Shown: positions 27,991-38,123, counted from the stretch's first letter. The stretch: 64,000 nucleotides of DNA from Coleofasciculus sp. FACHB-T130 (GCF_014695375.1 NZ_JACJOG010000030.1:62001-126000); one strand, 5' to 3'. The notes: generated by a model not told the origin, from the letters alone. Translations and numbers: made by a program.

Positions 27991-30900
27991 ATGTTTGAGA
28001 GTACGGGAATACTCATGGGAATGTACAAAACCCTATTTTGGCTCGCTCAAGTTACACCAGTCGATCCAACGGTGAATACTCCAGAAGAAGCGGCACTTGT
28101 CTTTTCAGGGCCTCAATTTTTTGTAGCGCTGATTTCTGGGATAGTGTTAGCTTTTGCGTTGCAATTATTGTTAACCAACCTCTCAGTCGCAGCCGGGATC
28201 TCTTACTTGGGTCATCAATCAGATTCAGATTCCGATCGGGATGAATCTGGAAGTTTGGGAGGTACAATTCGCAAAATAGGGACAGCAGTCGGAATTTGGA
28301 CGCTGGTGACAGTCACCATTGCGTTAGCGATCGCGTGTTTCCTGGCAGTGAAACTGAGCTTGATTAGCAGTGGCGGCTTGGGTGCCATTATCGGTCTGGT
28401 AATTTGGGCAACCTACTTCTGCCTGCTATTTTGGGTAAGTTCAACGACAGTGGGATCGTTAGTGGGTTCAGTTGTTAATACTGCAACCAGCGGCTTCCAA
28501 GCAATTGTCGGCACAGCAACCGCAGCAATCGGCGCACAAGCTGTGAATAATCAAGTTGTGTCAACCGCAGAGGCAGCAGCAGCAGCCGTGCGGCGAGAAC
28601 TGGGATCGGGAATCGATCCTGCCAGCATCCGCGAGACGCTGGAGGATTATTTAGGGTCCTTGCGTCCCCCTGAACTCGATATACAAAAGATTCGGGGTGA
28701 ATTTGAAAGATTGCTCAACGACCCGCAACTAAAAGCGATCGCTAACACCGATAATCTTCGCAACATCGACCGCCAAACATTTGTAAATTTGGTAAGCGAT
28801 CGCACAGACCTCTCGAAACGCGACATTAACCGCATCGTAGACCAACTCGAAGGCGTGTGGCGGCAAGCCGTGGGATCGCGAGAGCAACAAACCGATCGGA
28901 TGGGCGAACTGCTCAACTATCTCAAGTCTGCACAACCGGGTCAAGTGAAGTCAGATGATATCAACGCCAAACTCGACCAGCTGATTGCAGAGACGCGCGA
29001 CTCTAAAAAAGCCGATCAAAAAGCAGTCGACGACGCAGCTCCTGGTCCAATTCAGCTAAGCGTTCAGCAGGGTTTAACGACCCTGATGGGATTAGCAATG
29101 GGACGCACAGATCTCTCAGATTTAGATGTGCAAACCATCTTAAGTTCCCTCTCGAAAGCTAAAGACAAAGTAACCGAGCAAACCGACAAACTAGCGACTC
29201 AAGCAGGAGTTAAACCAGAACTCCCCTACAGCACCATTCGAGCAGATGTAGACAACTACCTGCTCAACACGTACTCCTGGCAGATTACCCGACCAGGACT
29301 TAACCGGGAATTCAAAGAAGTCATCTACGACCCCCAAGGAGATCCGGGGACAATTCGCCGGGAATTGGAGCAACTAGACAAGTCATATTTTGCCAACCTG
29401 TTGCAACAACGGGGCGTCTTTACCCAAGACAAAATCAACGACATTTCCGATCAATTGGAAGGCATCCGGCAAGAAGTTTTGGTGACAGTGCGGGCGGCTG
29501 AAGAAGAAGAAAGGACGCAAGACCTGCGCCGCCGAGTTGAAGATTATATCCGAACAGCACCCAAGACAGAACTGAGCGCAGAAGGCGTTAACGACAATTT
29601 CAAAAAGGTGCTAGAAGACGCAGATGCCGACCATGACACCCTTGAGCGTCGTCTTGCTTTGTACGATCGCTATGCCTTGATGCAATTGCTGCGGGGACGC
29701 GAAGACATCGGCGAGACAGAAGCTGACGCGATCGCTACGAATTTAGAACAATCACGCGATCGGGTGCTGATCGAATCCCAAGCCCTCCGAGACCGAATTC
29801 AATCGGAAACCGAGGCAGTGTGGGTCAATTTAGAGTCCTATCTGCGGAACACTGGCAAAGACGAACTGAATCCTGAAGGCATCCAGCGAGATATCAAAAC
29901 TCTCCTGAACGACCCGCAGGCAGGAATGTGGGCTCTTCGGTCGAGAGCTTCTCGCTTTGACCGCGATACCTTAGTTCAGCTACTGAGTCAGCGACAAGAC
30001 TTGAGCGAGGACCAGGTAAATCAAATCATCGATCAGGTGCAACATTCTTGGAGCAGCGTTGTCCAAGCACCGCAAATGGTCGTAGATAAAGCCAAAGAGC
30101 AGGTAGACAAAACCAGCACGGCTCTAGCAGATTACCTGCGGAACACTGGTAAAGACGAACTGAATCCCGAAGGCATCCAGCGGGATTTGACCAGGCTGCT
30201 CTCCGATCCCAGAGAAGGTGCGACGGCACTGCGGCAACGGCTATCTCAAGTAGACCGCGATACCCTGGTGAAGCTACTGAGTCAACGGCAAGACCTAAGC
30301 GAAGAGCAAGTAAATCAGGTCATCGATCAGGTGCAGGGTACGATCAAAAACATCGTCAGAGCGCCTCGTCGCCTTGCCACCCGGACGCAGGCACAAATCC
30401 AAGATTTCCAAAGCACGCTACAAGACTACCTGCGGAATACTGGCAAAGACGAACTCAACCCAGAAGCAATTAAGCGCGATTTGCAGTTGTTGCTGCACGA
30501 TCCGCGCACCGGAGTTGAGAGTCTGACCGATCGCCTATCTCACATCGACCGCGACACGATGATCTCTCTGCTGTCGCAACGGCAGGATATCTCTGAGGAA
30601 GAAGCTGCCCGAATTGTGGATCAAGTCCTCTCGGTACGCGATCAATTTGTGGAGCAAATTCGCAGCATTCAACGGCGAATTCAACAGACGATTGACGGGA
30701 TTTTTGCCCAAATTCGCAACTACCTCAACTCGCTGGATCGCCCGGAACTCAACTATGACAGCATCAAGAAAGATGTTCGCAAGTTGTTTGACGATCCGCA
30801 AGCTGGGTTTGATGCCTTGCGCGATCGCCTCTCCCATTTCGATCGCAATACTCTGGTTGCCATCATGTCTTCCCGCGAGGACATCTCCGAGGAAGATGCT

Positions 30901-31131
30901 AACCGGCTCGTCGATCAAATTGAAGGCGCACGCAACAGCGTCCTGCAACGGGTGGATCGCCTCCAACAGGAAGCGCAACGCCGCTTAGACGAAGTGAAGT
31001 ATCAAGCGCAGCGGCAGGCAGAAGAAACTCGCAAAGCTGCTGCCTCTGCCGCTTGGTGGCTGTTTGGTACGGCAACTGTGTCTGGAATCGTTTCCGCGAT
31101 CGCTGGCGCTTTAGCCGTTTCCGGTCGTTAA
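27991..31131 (+). CDS. Large membrane protein with seven ~100-residue helical repeats (unrecognised)
   Basis: 1046 residues from the ATG at 27991, supported by GAGGAAGAA upstream; the frame is open further upstream from 27886 but that part lies before the promoter. The N-terminus has three hydrophobic helices (about residues 33-60, 85-110, 115-150) and the C-terminus ends with one more (about 1020-1046). Between them lie seven repeats. Each runs: a helix with (D/N)YLRNTGKDELN, a segment (I)xRDLxxLLxDPxxG, then RLSxxDRDTLVxLLSQRxD(L/I)SEE and (V/I)(V/I)DQV. Repeats 4-6 are nearly identical at DNA level. Predicted all-helical and partly coiled coil. I do not recognise a function; a membrane-bound scaffold or envelope-organising protein is a guess. 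The gene stands alone and ends in a strong terminator. Confidence 0.8.
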   Translation: MFESTGILMGMYKTLFWLAQVTPVDPTVNTPEEAALVFSGPQFFVALISGIVLAFALQLLLTNLSVAAGISYLGHQSDSDSDRDESGSLGGTIRKIGTAVGIWTLVTVTIALAIACFLAVKLSLISSGGLGAIIGLVIWATYFCLLFWVSSTTVGSLVGSVVNTATSGFQAIVGTATAAIGAQAVNNQVVSTAEAAAAAVRRELGSGIDPASIRETLEDYLGSLRPPELDIQKIRGEFERLLNDPQLKAIANTDNLRNIDRQTFVNLVSDRTDLSKRDINRIVDQLEGVWRQAVGSREQQTDRMGELLNYLKSAQPGQVKSDDINAKLDQLIAETRDSKKADQKAVDDAAPGPIQLSVQQGLTTLMGLAMGRTDLSDLDVQTILSSLSKAKDKVTEQTDKLATQAGVKPELPYSTIRADVDNYLLNTYSWQITRPGLNREFKEVIYDPQGDPGTIRRELEQLDKSYFANLLQQRGVFTQDKINDISDQLEGIRQEVLVTVRAAEEEERTQDLRRRVEDYIRTAPKTELSAEGVNDNFKKVLEDADADHDTLERRLALYDRYALMQLLRGREDIGETEADAIATNLEQSRDRVLIESQALRDRIQSETEAVWVNLESYLRNTGKDELNPEGIQRDIKTLLNDPQAGMWALRSRASRFDRDTLVQLLSQRQDLSEDQVNQIIDQVQHSWSSVVQAPQMVVDKAKEQVDKTSTALADYLRNTGKDELNPEGIQRDLTRLLSDPREGATALRQRLSQVDRDTLVKLLSQRQDLSEEQVNQVIDQVQGTIKNIVRAPRRLATRTQAQIQDFQSTLQDYLRNTGKDELNPEAIKRDLQLLLHDPRTGVESLTDRLSHIDRDTMISLLSQRQDISEEEAARIVDQVLSVRDQFVEQIRSIQRRIQQTIDGIFAQIRNYLNSLDRPELNYDSIKKDVRKLFDDPQAGFDALRDRLSHFDRNTLVAIMSSREDISEEDANRLVDQIEGARNSVLQRVDRLQQEAQRRLDEVKYQAQRQAEETRKAAASAAWWLFGTATVSGIVSAIAGALAVSGR
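29825..30650 (+). repeat. Tandem ~300-bp repeats inside the large membrane protein gene
   Basis: The stretch coding for YLRNTGKDELN begins near 29838, 30133 and 30424, with nearly the same bases in the first two. The spacing is about 295 bp. The high DNA identity shows recent internal duplication or gene conversion. Confidence 0.75.
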
Positions 31132-31162
31132 AGTTACCGATTTTCTCCGCTAATCCATAAAC

Positions 31163-31200
31163 GTAGGGGCAGGATTGTTTTCCTGCCCCTACTGCTTTTT
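31163..31200 (+). terminator. Rho-independent terminator
   Basis: GTAGGGGCAGGA at 31163-31174, 6-nt loop, TCCTGCCCCTAC at 31181-31192, then TGCTTTTTT. Strong GC stem with a T-tract, located 31 bp behind the large membrane protein gene; it also lies at the end of the convergent small gene. Confidence 0.9.
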
Positions 31201-31511
31201 TATAAGCCCAACATCCGGTTAACTTGCTCGGAAGTTAAGGGTTTAGGCGAAATTTTGGGATCGTAGTCTAGCTGTCGCAAGCGATCGCGTAGAGCTTTGA
31301 AACTCGTTGTTTCCAGCAATACCAAATTCTGATATACAGATTCTTTTGGCATTTCCACTCTTAAAATCACATCTTGTAGTTTCTCTTGTTCTATCGCGTG
31401 TAAAATTTGCTTGCAAAATAATTCACGCTTCGACACCTGAGTTAATGTCACTAAATACCAATTTCTTTGGACAGGAACATTCGGTGAATCATCTTGAGGT
31501 ATGTTCTGCAC
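31200..31511 (-). CDS. Small conserved-looking protein, possibly NGN (NusG N-terminal)-like
   Basis: 103 residues with a GTG start at 31511. WYLVTLTQVSKRELFCKQIL at residues 18-37 resembles the opening of NusG-type NGN domains, which begin WY and continue with a helix; later LRVEMPKESVYQNLVLLE fits the next strands. A C-terminal helix follows (LTSEQVNRMLGL). No KOW domain. The NGN idea is weak and rests on pattern alone. It converges on the repeat protein gene and shares the terminator between them. Confidence 0.55.
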   Translation of the reverse strand: MQNIPQDDSPNVPVQRNWYLVTLTQVSKRELFCKQILHAIEQEKLQDVILRVEMPKESVYQNLVLLETTSFKALRDRLRQLDYDPKISPKPLTSEQVNRMLGL

Positions 31512-31979
31512 GGTATAGATTTAGGGATATTGGGTGACGGCAAATTGATGGAGGGAGCGCTAGGGACACGGCATGGCAGTGCCCCCACTAAGAAGAATAA
31601 ACTGGCTTCCACCATTCATAAAAATGGTTTCAATTAGCTTTAGGCAATTAATAACTCATTAAAACTTTTGAAAGTCATTATTAACAAGTCAGTAACTAAT
31701 TCAGCCTCCAGAAAATTTTTCATAGCTTCATTCCCCACAATAGTGTAGCAGGAGTCTGGGAAAGCTTCATTTTCTTCAATATCTTGGAATAAATGAAAAT
31801 AATTTTTCGTTAGCAAGATCGCGATTTTGCTTTAGATTCCAAGCTCTAGCACTGCTAAATGATTTCCAAAGAAGAAATCCCCGACTTCTCTTGAAGTCGA
31901 GGATCTGAAGGGCTAACGTCTCACAGCTCAAATGGATTGCGATTTCTACACAAGCAGATTGATTCAGTGCATTGGAAAA
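31512..31979. other. Intergenic region with possible gene fragment and hairpin
   Basis: About 470 bp. It contains the possible fragment listed at 31640-31816. A near-perfect inverted repeat lies at about 31878-31905 (ATCCCCGACTTC, 4-nt loop, GAAGTCGAGGAT), a form often seen in cyanobacterial intergenic and IS-related repeats. Nothing else identifiable. Confidence 0.45.
31640..31816 (-). pseudogene. Possible gene fragment or small protein (unrecognised)
   Basis: A frame of 58 codons with a TTG start reads as an acidic, protein-like sequence (LFQDIEENEAFPDSCYTIVG... to NELLIA, stop at 31640-31642). There is no ATG before mid-frame and no clear ribosome-binding site. It could be the 3' remnant of a lost gene. 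Confidence 0.25.
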
Positions 31980-34139
31980 TTACAACCGCCGCAGTAATTC
32001 TGGCAACAGCTTACCTGGAACCTTAGAAAGGGCGAGATTTTGACCTTGTAAGCCACGTTCGCGGAAAAACGCCCGGATTGTCTGCACAACATAAGACAAA
32101 GTGGATTCGTAGGCATCGGGTTGAGCGCTAAAGCCCCGCAACGCTTGTAAATGGTTGTGTAACGCTGCCTCTAGATGCTCTAACAGGGAACCCTGAGCCA
32201 AAGCGAACTGCTTATCCGTCGCCATCTGGTAGTGAGCCAGCCCCAAATTATTGTAGGTGGCAGAGGCATCAAACGTAACCGGCACTGGGGGAGTGTTTTG
32301 GCTCAGCCGGTGGACAAGCGCGATCGCAGTTTCATAGGCTGTAATACACGAGTGCAAATATTCCTGTCGCGCCTCCACCTTAGTTTCTATCTGGCTTGCC
32401 AAATGCCAGTAAGCCGTACCCAAATTATTCTGCGTCGCCGCGCAAGCTGCCGGGACTACATCTGGCGTCCGATATTTTAGTCCATTCAAGTAAGCGTCGA
32501 TAGCAAGTTTTAAATAGGTTGCGGGTTGTTCGTACTGGGCGAGATTCCAGTAGGCGGTGCCGATGTTGTTTTGCAGCATTGCCCAGCTAAGCGACTCTTG
32601 CTCCGGATTGTAATACAACAGCGCTTCTGTATAAGATGCGATCGCTTGTTGCAAGTTTGTCACCGGCTGCTGCTGCTGTGCTAAATGCCAGTAAGCCGTA
32701 CCCAAATTATTGTGCGTCGCCGCATATTTGAGCGGCTCCATCTGGGAAGGACGATAGCGCAAAGCTTCCTGATAAGCGCCAATCGAGTATTGCAAGTTCT
32801 CGGCAGCATCTCGATAACGAGCCACTTCCCCGTATGCTGCCCCCAAATTATTTTGAATCATGGCATAGGTGTGGGGCGCTTCATCGGGATTGAAGGTGGT
32901 TAAAGCGGTTTGATACGCTTGAATCCCTTGCTCCAGATAGACAAGCATCTCCTCGACTTTGCTTGGATAGCGAGCTAGCATCCAGTAGAGATTGCCCAAG
33001 TCATTAAGGGTATCCGGTACCAGCGGCGAATCTGCCTCTAGCCAACTCAATGCCTGTTCGTAAGCTTGGATGGCAACGATCAGGTTTTCTTGCGAGGTAT
33101 TTGATTGTTCGAGTTCAATCAGATCGCGGTAATGATTCCCCAGCCTCAGATAAGCTTCAGCAAGTGCCTCTGGCGGACAGGATTGCTGCTGTAATTGAGC
33201 AATTTCCTGCAACGATTGCACCTGAGGCAAATTCTCAATCGCCTGATGAGGGGCTTCAGATTGGGAAGGATGAATGGATGCTGATTCATCGCTCTTTTCT
33301 TCTGATTCCTGTAGGGGAGAAGCATCAGTTAGCGAATTTGTTGCCGGATGCTGAGATTCGTCTCTCGGAGGCGTCGCTTCTACCTCTTCCTTACCAGAAT
33401 CATTGCCTGAAACTGGATTTTCCGAACGGGTTTCGCTATATTTCGCGAAGTCGCGGTTCAGAATGTGCCACAGATTTTCTTGAGGTACAGCCGTCTCTTG
33501 CTCAGCAGCTTGTTCGCGGGGCGCTGAGAATTGTAGAGACGGATACCACGTCTCTTCTGATACAGGCGTGGGTTCCCCTTCAAACTCAAACAAGCCGGTG
33601 TGACACCGCCAAAACTCAGGTGCCGACTGCTGAATCGCCCGGAACCAAGGGCGAGGCATCCACAGCAACAAGCTAGATTCTAAGCGCGGCAAACTGCGCT
33701 CAATACCCCTGAGAGAGCGCAGAAATAATCCCTGTACCGTTGCTGGCTGCTTGGTTAATAGTTCCACCCCCAAAATTTGAAATCCGGGTGGGTTGTTGTC
33801 AGGGGGCGGGTGTTTGGCTAACCAGCGATTGATCTGAGCGATGGGATGCGGCTGGCTCAAGTTTAAGTTCAGGCTAACCAGTCGGGGGTAGCCTTGGAAG
33901 GAGCCAGGATTCGGCAGGAAGGATGAATGAGTGCGATTGGACTTGTTTCTTCTTCCGTCTTCCGAAATCGCCAATTCTGCGTGTAATCGGGCAGCCAGAC
34001 GATTTCTCAAGGTGAGGTCGTCGCATACCGCCACAAAAATTTGGCGACGCAAACCAAGACTCAGCGCCTGTTTCAATCGCTGATAGATGATCCGGTTTCC
34101 ATCGGAAATTTTTCGGTGAGCGGTATCCGTCACCGTCAT
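31980..34139 (-). CDS. Tetratricopeptide-repeat protein
   Basis: About 719 residues from the ATG at 34137-34139; a GTG at 34172 would add 11 residues. Residues about 20-240 are a globular domain with the order of an ATPase-like N-terminus (IFVAVCDDLTLRNRLAARL) but no Walker A motif is visible. About 240-330 is a disordered Ser/Glu-rich linker. From 340 on there are about eight TPR units with the recurring phrase (T)QNNLGTAYWHLA and YNNLGLAHYQMA, ending near residue 690. TPR arrays bind partner proteins. It resembles cyanobacterial TPR proteins of the STAND/CHAT-associated type, but it carries no enzyme domain that I can see. Confidence 0.8.
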   Translation of the reverse strand: MTVTDTAHRKISDGNRIIYQRLKQALSLGLRRQIFVAVCDDLTLRNRLAARLHAELAISEDGRRNKSNRTHSSFLPNPGSFQGYPRLVSLNLNLSQPHPIAQINRWLAKHPPPDNNPPGFQILGVELLTKQPATVQGLFLRSLRGIERSLPRLESSLLLWMPRPWFRAIQQSAPEFWRCHTGLFEFEGEPTPVSEETWYPSLQFSAPREQAAEQETAVPQENLWHILNRDFAKYSETRSENPVSGNDSGKEEVEATPPRDESQHPATNSLTDASPLQESEEKSDESASIHPSQSEAPHQAIENLPQVQSLQEIAQLQQQSCPPEALAEAYLRLGNHYRDLIELEQSNTSQENLIVAIQAYEQALSWLEADSPLVPDTLNDLGNLYWMLARYPSKVEEMLVYLEQGIQAYQTALTTFNPDEAPHTYAMIQNNLGAAYGEVARYRDAAENLQYSIGAYQEALRYRPSQMEPLKYAATHNNLGTAYWHLAQQQQPVTNLQQAIASYTEALLYYNPEQESLSWAMLQNNIGTAYWNLAQYEQPATYLKLAIDAYLNGLKYRTPDVVPAACAATQNNLGTAYWHLASQIETKVEARQEYLHSCITAYETAIALVHRLSQNTPPVPVTFDASATYNNLGLAHYQMATDKQFALAQGSLLEHLEAALHNHLQALRGFSAQPDAYESTLSYVVQTIRAFFRERGLQGQNLALSKVPGKLLPELLRRL

Positions 34140-35190
34140 GCTGGCAGGGTAGTGTCCGTTGGCTTGTGGCACCGACGTTTAAAAAGGATAAATAAGGGAC
34201 TGAGGGCTGTTTGGGGGGTTTGGAACCCGCCCATTCGGACTGGGTACTAGAAAACCAATTCAGTTAGTTAGCAGGAGAACCGAATTCAACTATGTCATTT
34301 TGTCGGTGTCATTTTGTCGGTTGGGGGGCGTGGAGGGGTGAGGTACGAAACCCAACACGGCAAATTGACTGCTGAATCAGTACCGATAAAAATTCTTGCC
34401 TATCATCTTGAATCCGACTTCTGCCTTTTTTGAGAAGTGCATACCCATTTCTTCCCATTCCAGTTGCCTGGGTCAGGATTAAACGCAGCTTTTATCTATC
34501 CGCCAAAAGGACGATTTTAGATTTCATCTTTTTGAGCGATCGCAATTTCGCATAGCCGTAGCTCTGCTGGCAATCGCTGTATCGCTCGTTACATCCTCTA
34601 CCCTACAGTTCCTTTTCATCAGAAGATGTGGGAATTGCCGACGATGGAAAAAGGCTAACTTAGATCGCGATCGAGAGGCTTTTCAGAAAATATTTAAAAA
34701 GCGTCAAATTTGCCAGAGAAAGCAGAAGAAAGATTTAAATAGAAACAGACAGGTATTGGCGATAATTCAGGCTTTTCGATCGAGATTTTCCATGAATTTT
34801 AGCTATATTATTTATTATAGTGACAATTGCTCTATTATTCTGCCGCTACAAATAAACTTGAAGTTTCGTAAAGCGGTTTCAAGTGACTTGAGAGGCTAGC
34901 TTCGGGAAATGGCACCTAGAAAAGCAAATAGCGTCACGATTCTCAGGGCAAGCGTCATGATCGAAATCGATAAGTCGATAATCTGGTGCATCCCGCCGAT
35001 TGGGTGCTAATTTGCACTGAAAGGAATTCCCTAAAAAAATAGCGATGTGCCATCATTGGGAGCCATTGAATACCGCGTCCCTAGAGCCATTGTTAAGATA
35101 ATTTATTCCTGGGAAGTCCTTTAGAATTAAAGGAAGCACAAGAAGACAGTTGATGGCGAGATTTGGCTGAATTCTGTTTGCAATTTTTTA
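34140..35190. other. 1-kb intergenic region
   Basis: Lies between divergent genes (TPR protein and helicase), so both promoters are here. The only structure seen is a 14-bp tandem duplication, TGTCATTTTGTCGG twice at 34293-34320. No reading frame with coding character, no tRNA-like fold found by eye. Confidence 0.4.
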
Positions 35191-37899
35191 ATGGAACTAT
35201 TTGACCGTACCGTGCCCACTACCATACCAGAGCTAGACCTCAAGACCTTATTTCCCTTTGAACTGGATCGGTTTCAGCAGGAAGCGATCGCGGCGTTAAA
35301 TGCCGATTGCTCGGTCGTTGTGTGTGCCCCTACCGGGTCGGGAAAAACGCTGATTGGGGAATACGCCATTTACCGCGCCCTGAGTCGCGGCAAGCGGGTA
35401 TTTTACACTACACCCCTGAAAGCGCTATCAAACCAGAAATTACGGGACTTCCGCGATCGCTTTGGGGCTGACCGGGTAGGGTTATTGACCGGCGATACGT
35501 CCATCAACCGGGATGCTCCAGTCTTAGTGATGACCACGGAAATTTTCCGGAATATGCTCTATGGCACCCGCATCGGCGAAGTCGGCACCTCCCTCACGGG
35601 TGTAGAAGCCGTGGTGTTAGATGAATGCCACTACATGAACGACCGACAGCGGGGCACGGTTTGGGAAGAATCCATTATTTATTGTCCCCACGAAATACAG
35701 TTGGTGGCGCTTTCGGCAACGGTCGCCAACAGCGATCAACTCACCGACTGGTTAAATCGGGTTCATGGTCCCACCAAGCTCATCTACTCCGATTTTCGTC
35801 CCGTTCCCTTGCAGTTTCATTTCTGCAATCCCAAAGGACTGTTTCCCCTCCTTGATGACTCGCAAAAAAAAATAAATCCGCGACTCAAGCCCAAGCGCCC
35901 ACAAACTAAAGAAAAAGGCAAAAAGCAAGACAGCCCAAGTTTAGTTTATGTCCTGAGCCATTTGTGGAAACGGGATATGCTGCCAGCAATTTACTTTATC
36001 TTCAGCCGCCGGGGTTGTGACAAGGCGGTGGATGAATTGCGGGAAGTGACGCTGGTAAACGAACAAGAAGCAAAACTTTTAAAACAGAAAGTTGAAGCAT
36101 TTTTAGCCCACAATCCAGAAGCAGCCCGTAGCGGCGGGGTTGAACCGTTGCTGCGCGGGATTTCCTCTCACCACGCCGGAATTTTACCAGCATGGAAAGG
36201 TTTGGTCGAAGAACTGTTTCAAGAGGGCTTGGTAAAAGTGGTATTTGCCACCGAAACCCTGGCTGCGGGGATTAATATGCCTGCGCGAACAACCGTGGTT
36301 TCTAGCCTTTCCAAACGCACCGACCGGGGACACCGACTGCTGACGCCCAGCGAATTTATGCAAATGTCGGGTCGTGCCGGACGTCGGGGGATGGACACCA
36401 CGGGTCATGTAGTGACCTTGCAGACGCCTTTTGAAGGCTCAAAGGAAGCGGCTTATTTGGCAACCAACGGGCCTGACCCATTGGTGAGCCAGTTTACCCC
36501 CAGCTACGGCATGGTTTTGAACTTGCTGCAAACTCATAGTCTGGAAGAAGCGAGAGAATTAGTAGAACGCAGCTTCGGGCAGTATTTGGCGACCGTGCAT
36601 CTGGAACCCACTCGGAAAGCGATCGCTGACTTATCCGAGGAACTGGCAAAAATCGAAGCGGATCTGGCATCAGTAGACGATAAGAGCCTGCAACAGTATG
36701 AAAAGCTTCAGGAACGTCTTAGAGAAGAACGCCGATTACTGAAAATTTTACAAACTCAAGCCGAAGCCGAGCGATCGCGGGAAATTGCGATGGCGATCGC
36801 TTCTGTAGAACCCGGTACGTTGTTGAGTTTAAAAGGGAAACACATTCCGGTGTCTTCTCCTGTACCCGCTGTCTTAGTCACCAAGACACGCGGTTCCGGT
36901 CAATCGCCCTATCTAATTTGCTTAGGTGCAGATAACCGCTGGTATGTAGTCACTGCTGCCGATGTCGTCGCTTGCAGCCAATTACCCCGCGTGTCCAATG
37001 TTAAATCCGTACAGCCCCCGCCGGAAATGCCGATAAAACCCGGTCATTGCAAAAAGGGCACCGAATCCACAGAGGTCATTGCCCGTCAAATTGGCTGGGC
37101 TTGTCGGAACGACGCTTGCGGTCGTCCGGACGCGGATCTCGAAGAAGATACCGCCCCAGAAGTGGTCGCGCAACAGCAGCAAGTAGCCGCAGTGGAAGCG
37201 CAACTGCAAAATCACCCTGCCCATCAATGGGGCAATCCCGCCGCCCTCCTCAAGCGCCAGCAGCGCCGAGAGGGATTACTAGACCAAATTTCCCAGCTTC
37301 AGAGCTTGTTCCAAGACAGCCTGGCACGCCACTGGGAAGAATTTATGGACTTGATTGAAATTTTGCAACGCATGGGCGGGCTAGAGGGCGTGATGCCGAC
37401 ACCCCTAGGAGAAGCCGCTGCTGCGATTCGGGGTGACAACGAGCTGTGGATGGCTTTAGCCCTGATGTCGGGTAAACTCGACGAGTTAGATCCCCACCAC
37501 TTAGCCGCTGCTTGTGCCTCCTTTGTGACCGAAACGATGCGACCGGATAGCTGGACGCACTACGATGCACCGGCTGAGATGGACGAAGCTTTGGGAGGTT
37601 TGCGGGGCTTGCGGCGCAACCTCTTCCAGCTACAGCGGCGGTATCGCGTAGCGCTACCAGTCTGGATGGAGTATGACTTAACAGGTTTGGTGGAACAGTG
37701 GGCGTTAGGGGTTCAATGGGATCAACTCTGCTCCAACACCAGCTTAGATGAAGGGGATGTTGTCCGAGTATTGCGACGGACGGTGGATTTCTTATCTCAA
37801 ATTCCTCATGTGCCTCACATTTCAGATTCGTTACAGCGCAATGCCTATCGGGCAATTCATCTAATTGACCGCTTTCCAGTGAACGAAGTCGTTGCTTAG
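35191..37899 (+). CDS. Ski2/Mtr4-type DExH RNA helicase
   Basis: 902 residues. Motif I APTGSGKT (about residues 46-53), motif Ia TTPLKALSNQK, motif II DECH, motif III SAT, motif V TETLAAGINMPA and motif VI QMSGRAGRRGMD are all present. The C-terminal half has a coiled segment (about 480-530), a beta-barrel-like region, and the DSHCT-type helical domain at the end (MALALMSGKLDELDPHHLAAACA). Relatives include plant chloroplast ISE2 and the eukaryotic Ski2 family, which unwind RNA for decay or ribosome assembly. No operon partner. Confidence 0.95.
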   Translation: MELFDRTVPTTIPELDLKTLFPFELDRFQQEAIAALNADCSVVVCAPTGSGKTLIGEYAIYRALSRGKRVFYTTPLKALSNQKLRDFRDRFGADRVGLLTGDTSINRDAPVLVMTTEIFRNMLYGTRIGEVGTSLTGVEAVVLDECHYMNDRQRGTVWEESIIYCPHEIQLVALSATVANSDQLTDWLNRVHGPTKLIYSDFRPVPLQFHFCNPKGLFPLLDDSQKKINPRLKPKRPQTKEKGKKQDSPSLVYVLSHLWKRDMLPAIYFIFSRRGCDKAVDELREVTLVNEQEAKLLKQKVEAFLAHNPEAARSGGVEPLLRGISSHHAGILPAWKGLVEELFQEGLVKVVFATETLAAGINMPARTTVVSSLSKRTDRGHRLLTPSEFMQMSGRAGRRGMDTTGHVVTLQTPFEGSKEAAYLATNGPDPLVSQFTPSYGMVLNLLQTHSLEEARELVERSFGQYLATVHLEPTRKAIADLSEELAKIEADLASVDDKSLQQYEKLQERLREERRLLKILQTQAEAERSREIAMAIASVEPGTLLSLKGKHIPVSSPVPAVLVTKTRGSGQSPYLICLGADNRWYVVTAADVVACSQLPRVSNVKSVQPPPEMPIKPGHCKKGTESTEVIARQIGWACRNDACGRPDADLEEDTAPEVVAQQQQVAAVEAQLQNHPAHQWGNPAALLKRQQRREGLLDQISQLQSLFQDSLARHWEEFMDLIEILQRMGGLEGVMPTPLGEAAAAIRGDNELWMALALMSGKLDELDPHHLAAACASFVTETMRPDSWTHYDAPAEMDEALGGLRGLRRNLFQLQRRYRVALPVWMEYDLTGLVEQWALGVQWDQLCSNTSLDEGDVVRVLRRTVDFLSQIPHVPHISDSLQRNAYRAIHLIDRFPVNEVVA

Positions 37900-38123
37900 A
37901 ACCAGCGGTTCGCTGTCAAAAGGTCATTGTGATTTGTCCTTAGCCATTCGTCATTAGTTTGTTGCGACTAACTGAGGTCGTTGCTTAGAATGAGCGATTA
38001 GCCCTTGGCTGTTAAAAGAAGTCATTGGTGATTCGTCATGAGTCGTTAGTTTGTGGGTAATGACTGATAACTGATGGCTAAGGATGAAAAGCTAATCGCT
38101 AACAGCTATTTCAGGAGCAGCTT
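37900..38123. repeat. Short intergenic repeats upstream of the GHL10 gene
   Basis: GTCGTTGCTTAGAA occurs at the end of the helicase gene and again near 37978. Variants of GTCATTAGT/GTCGTTAGT and GATAACTGATGGCTAA fill the rest. Low-complexity filler of the kind found between cyanobacterial genes. Confidence 0.5.

Noticed and set aside
37343-37855. 170-codon minus-strand frame opposite the helicase 3' end
   Set aside because: Antisense shadow with Ser/Pro/Arg-rich composition.
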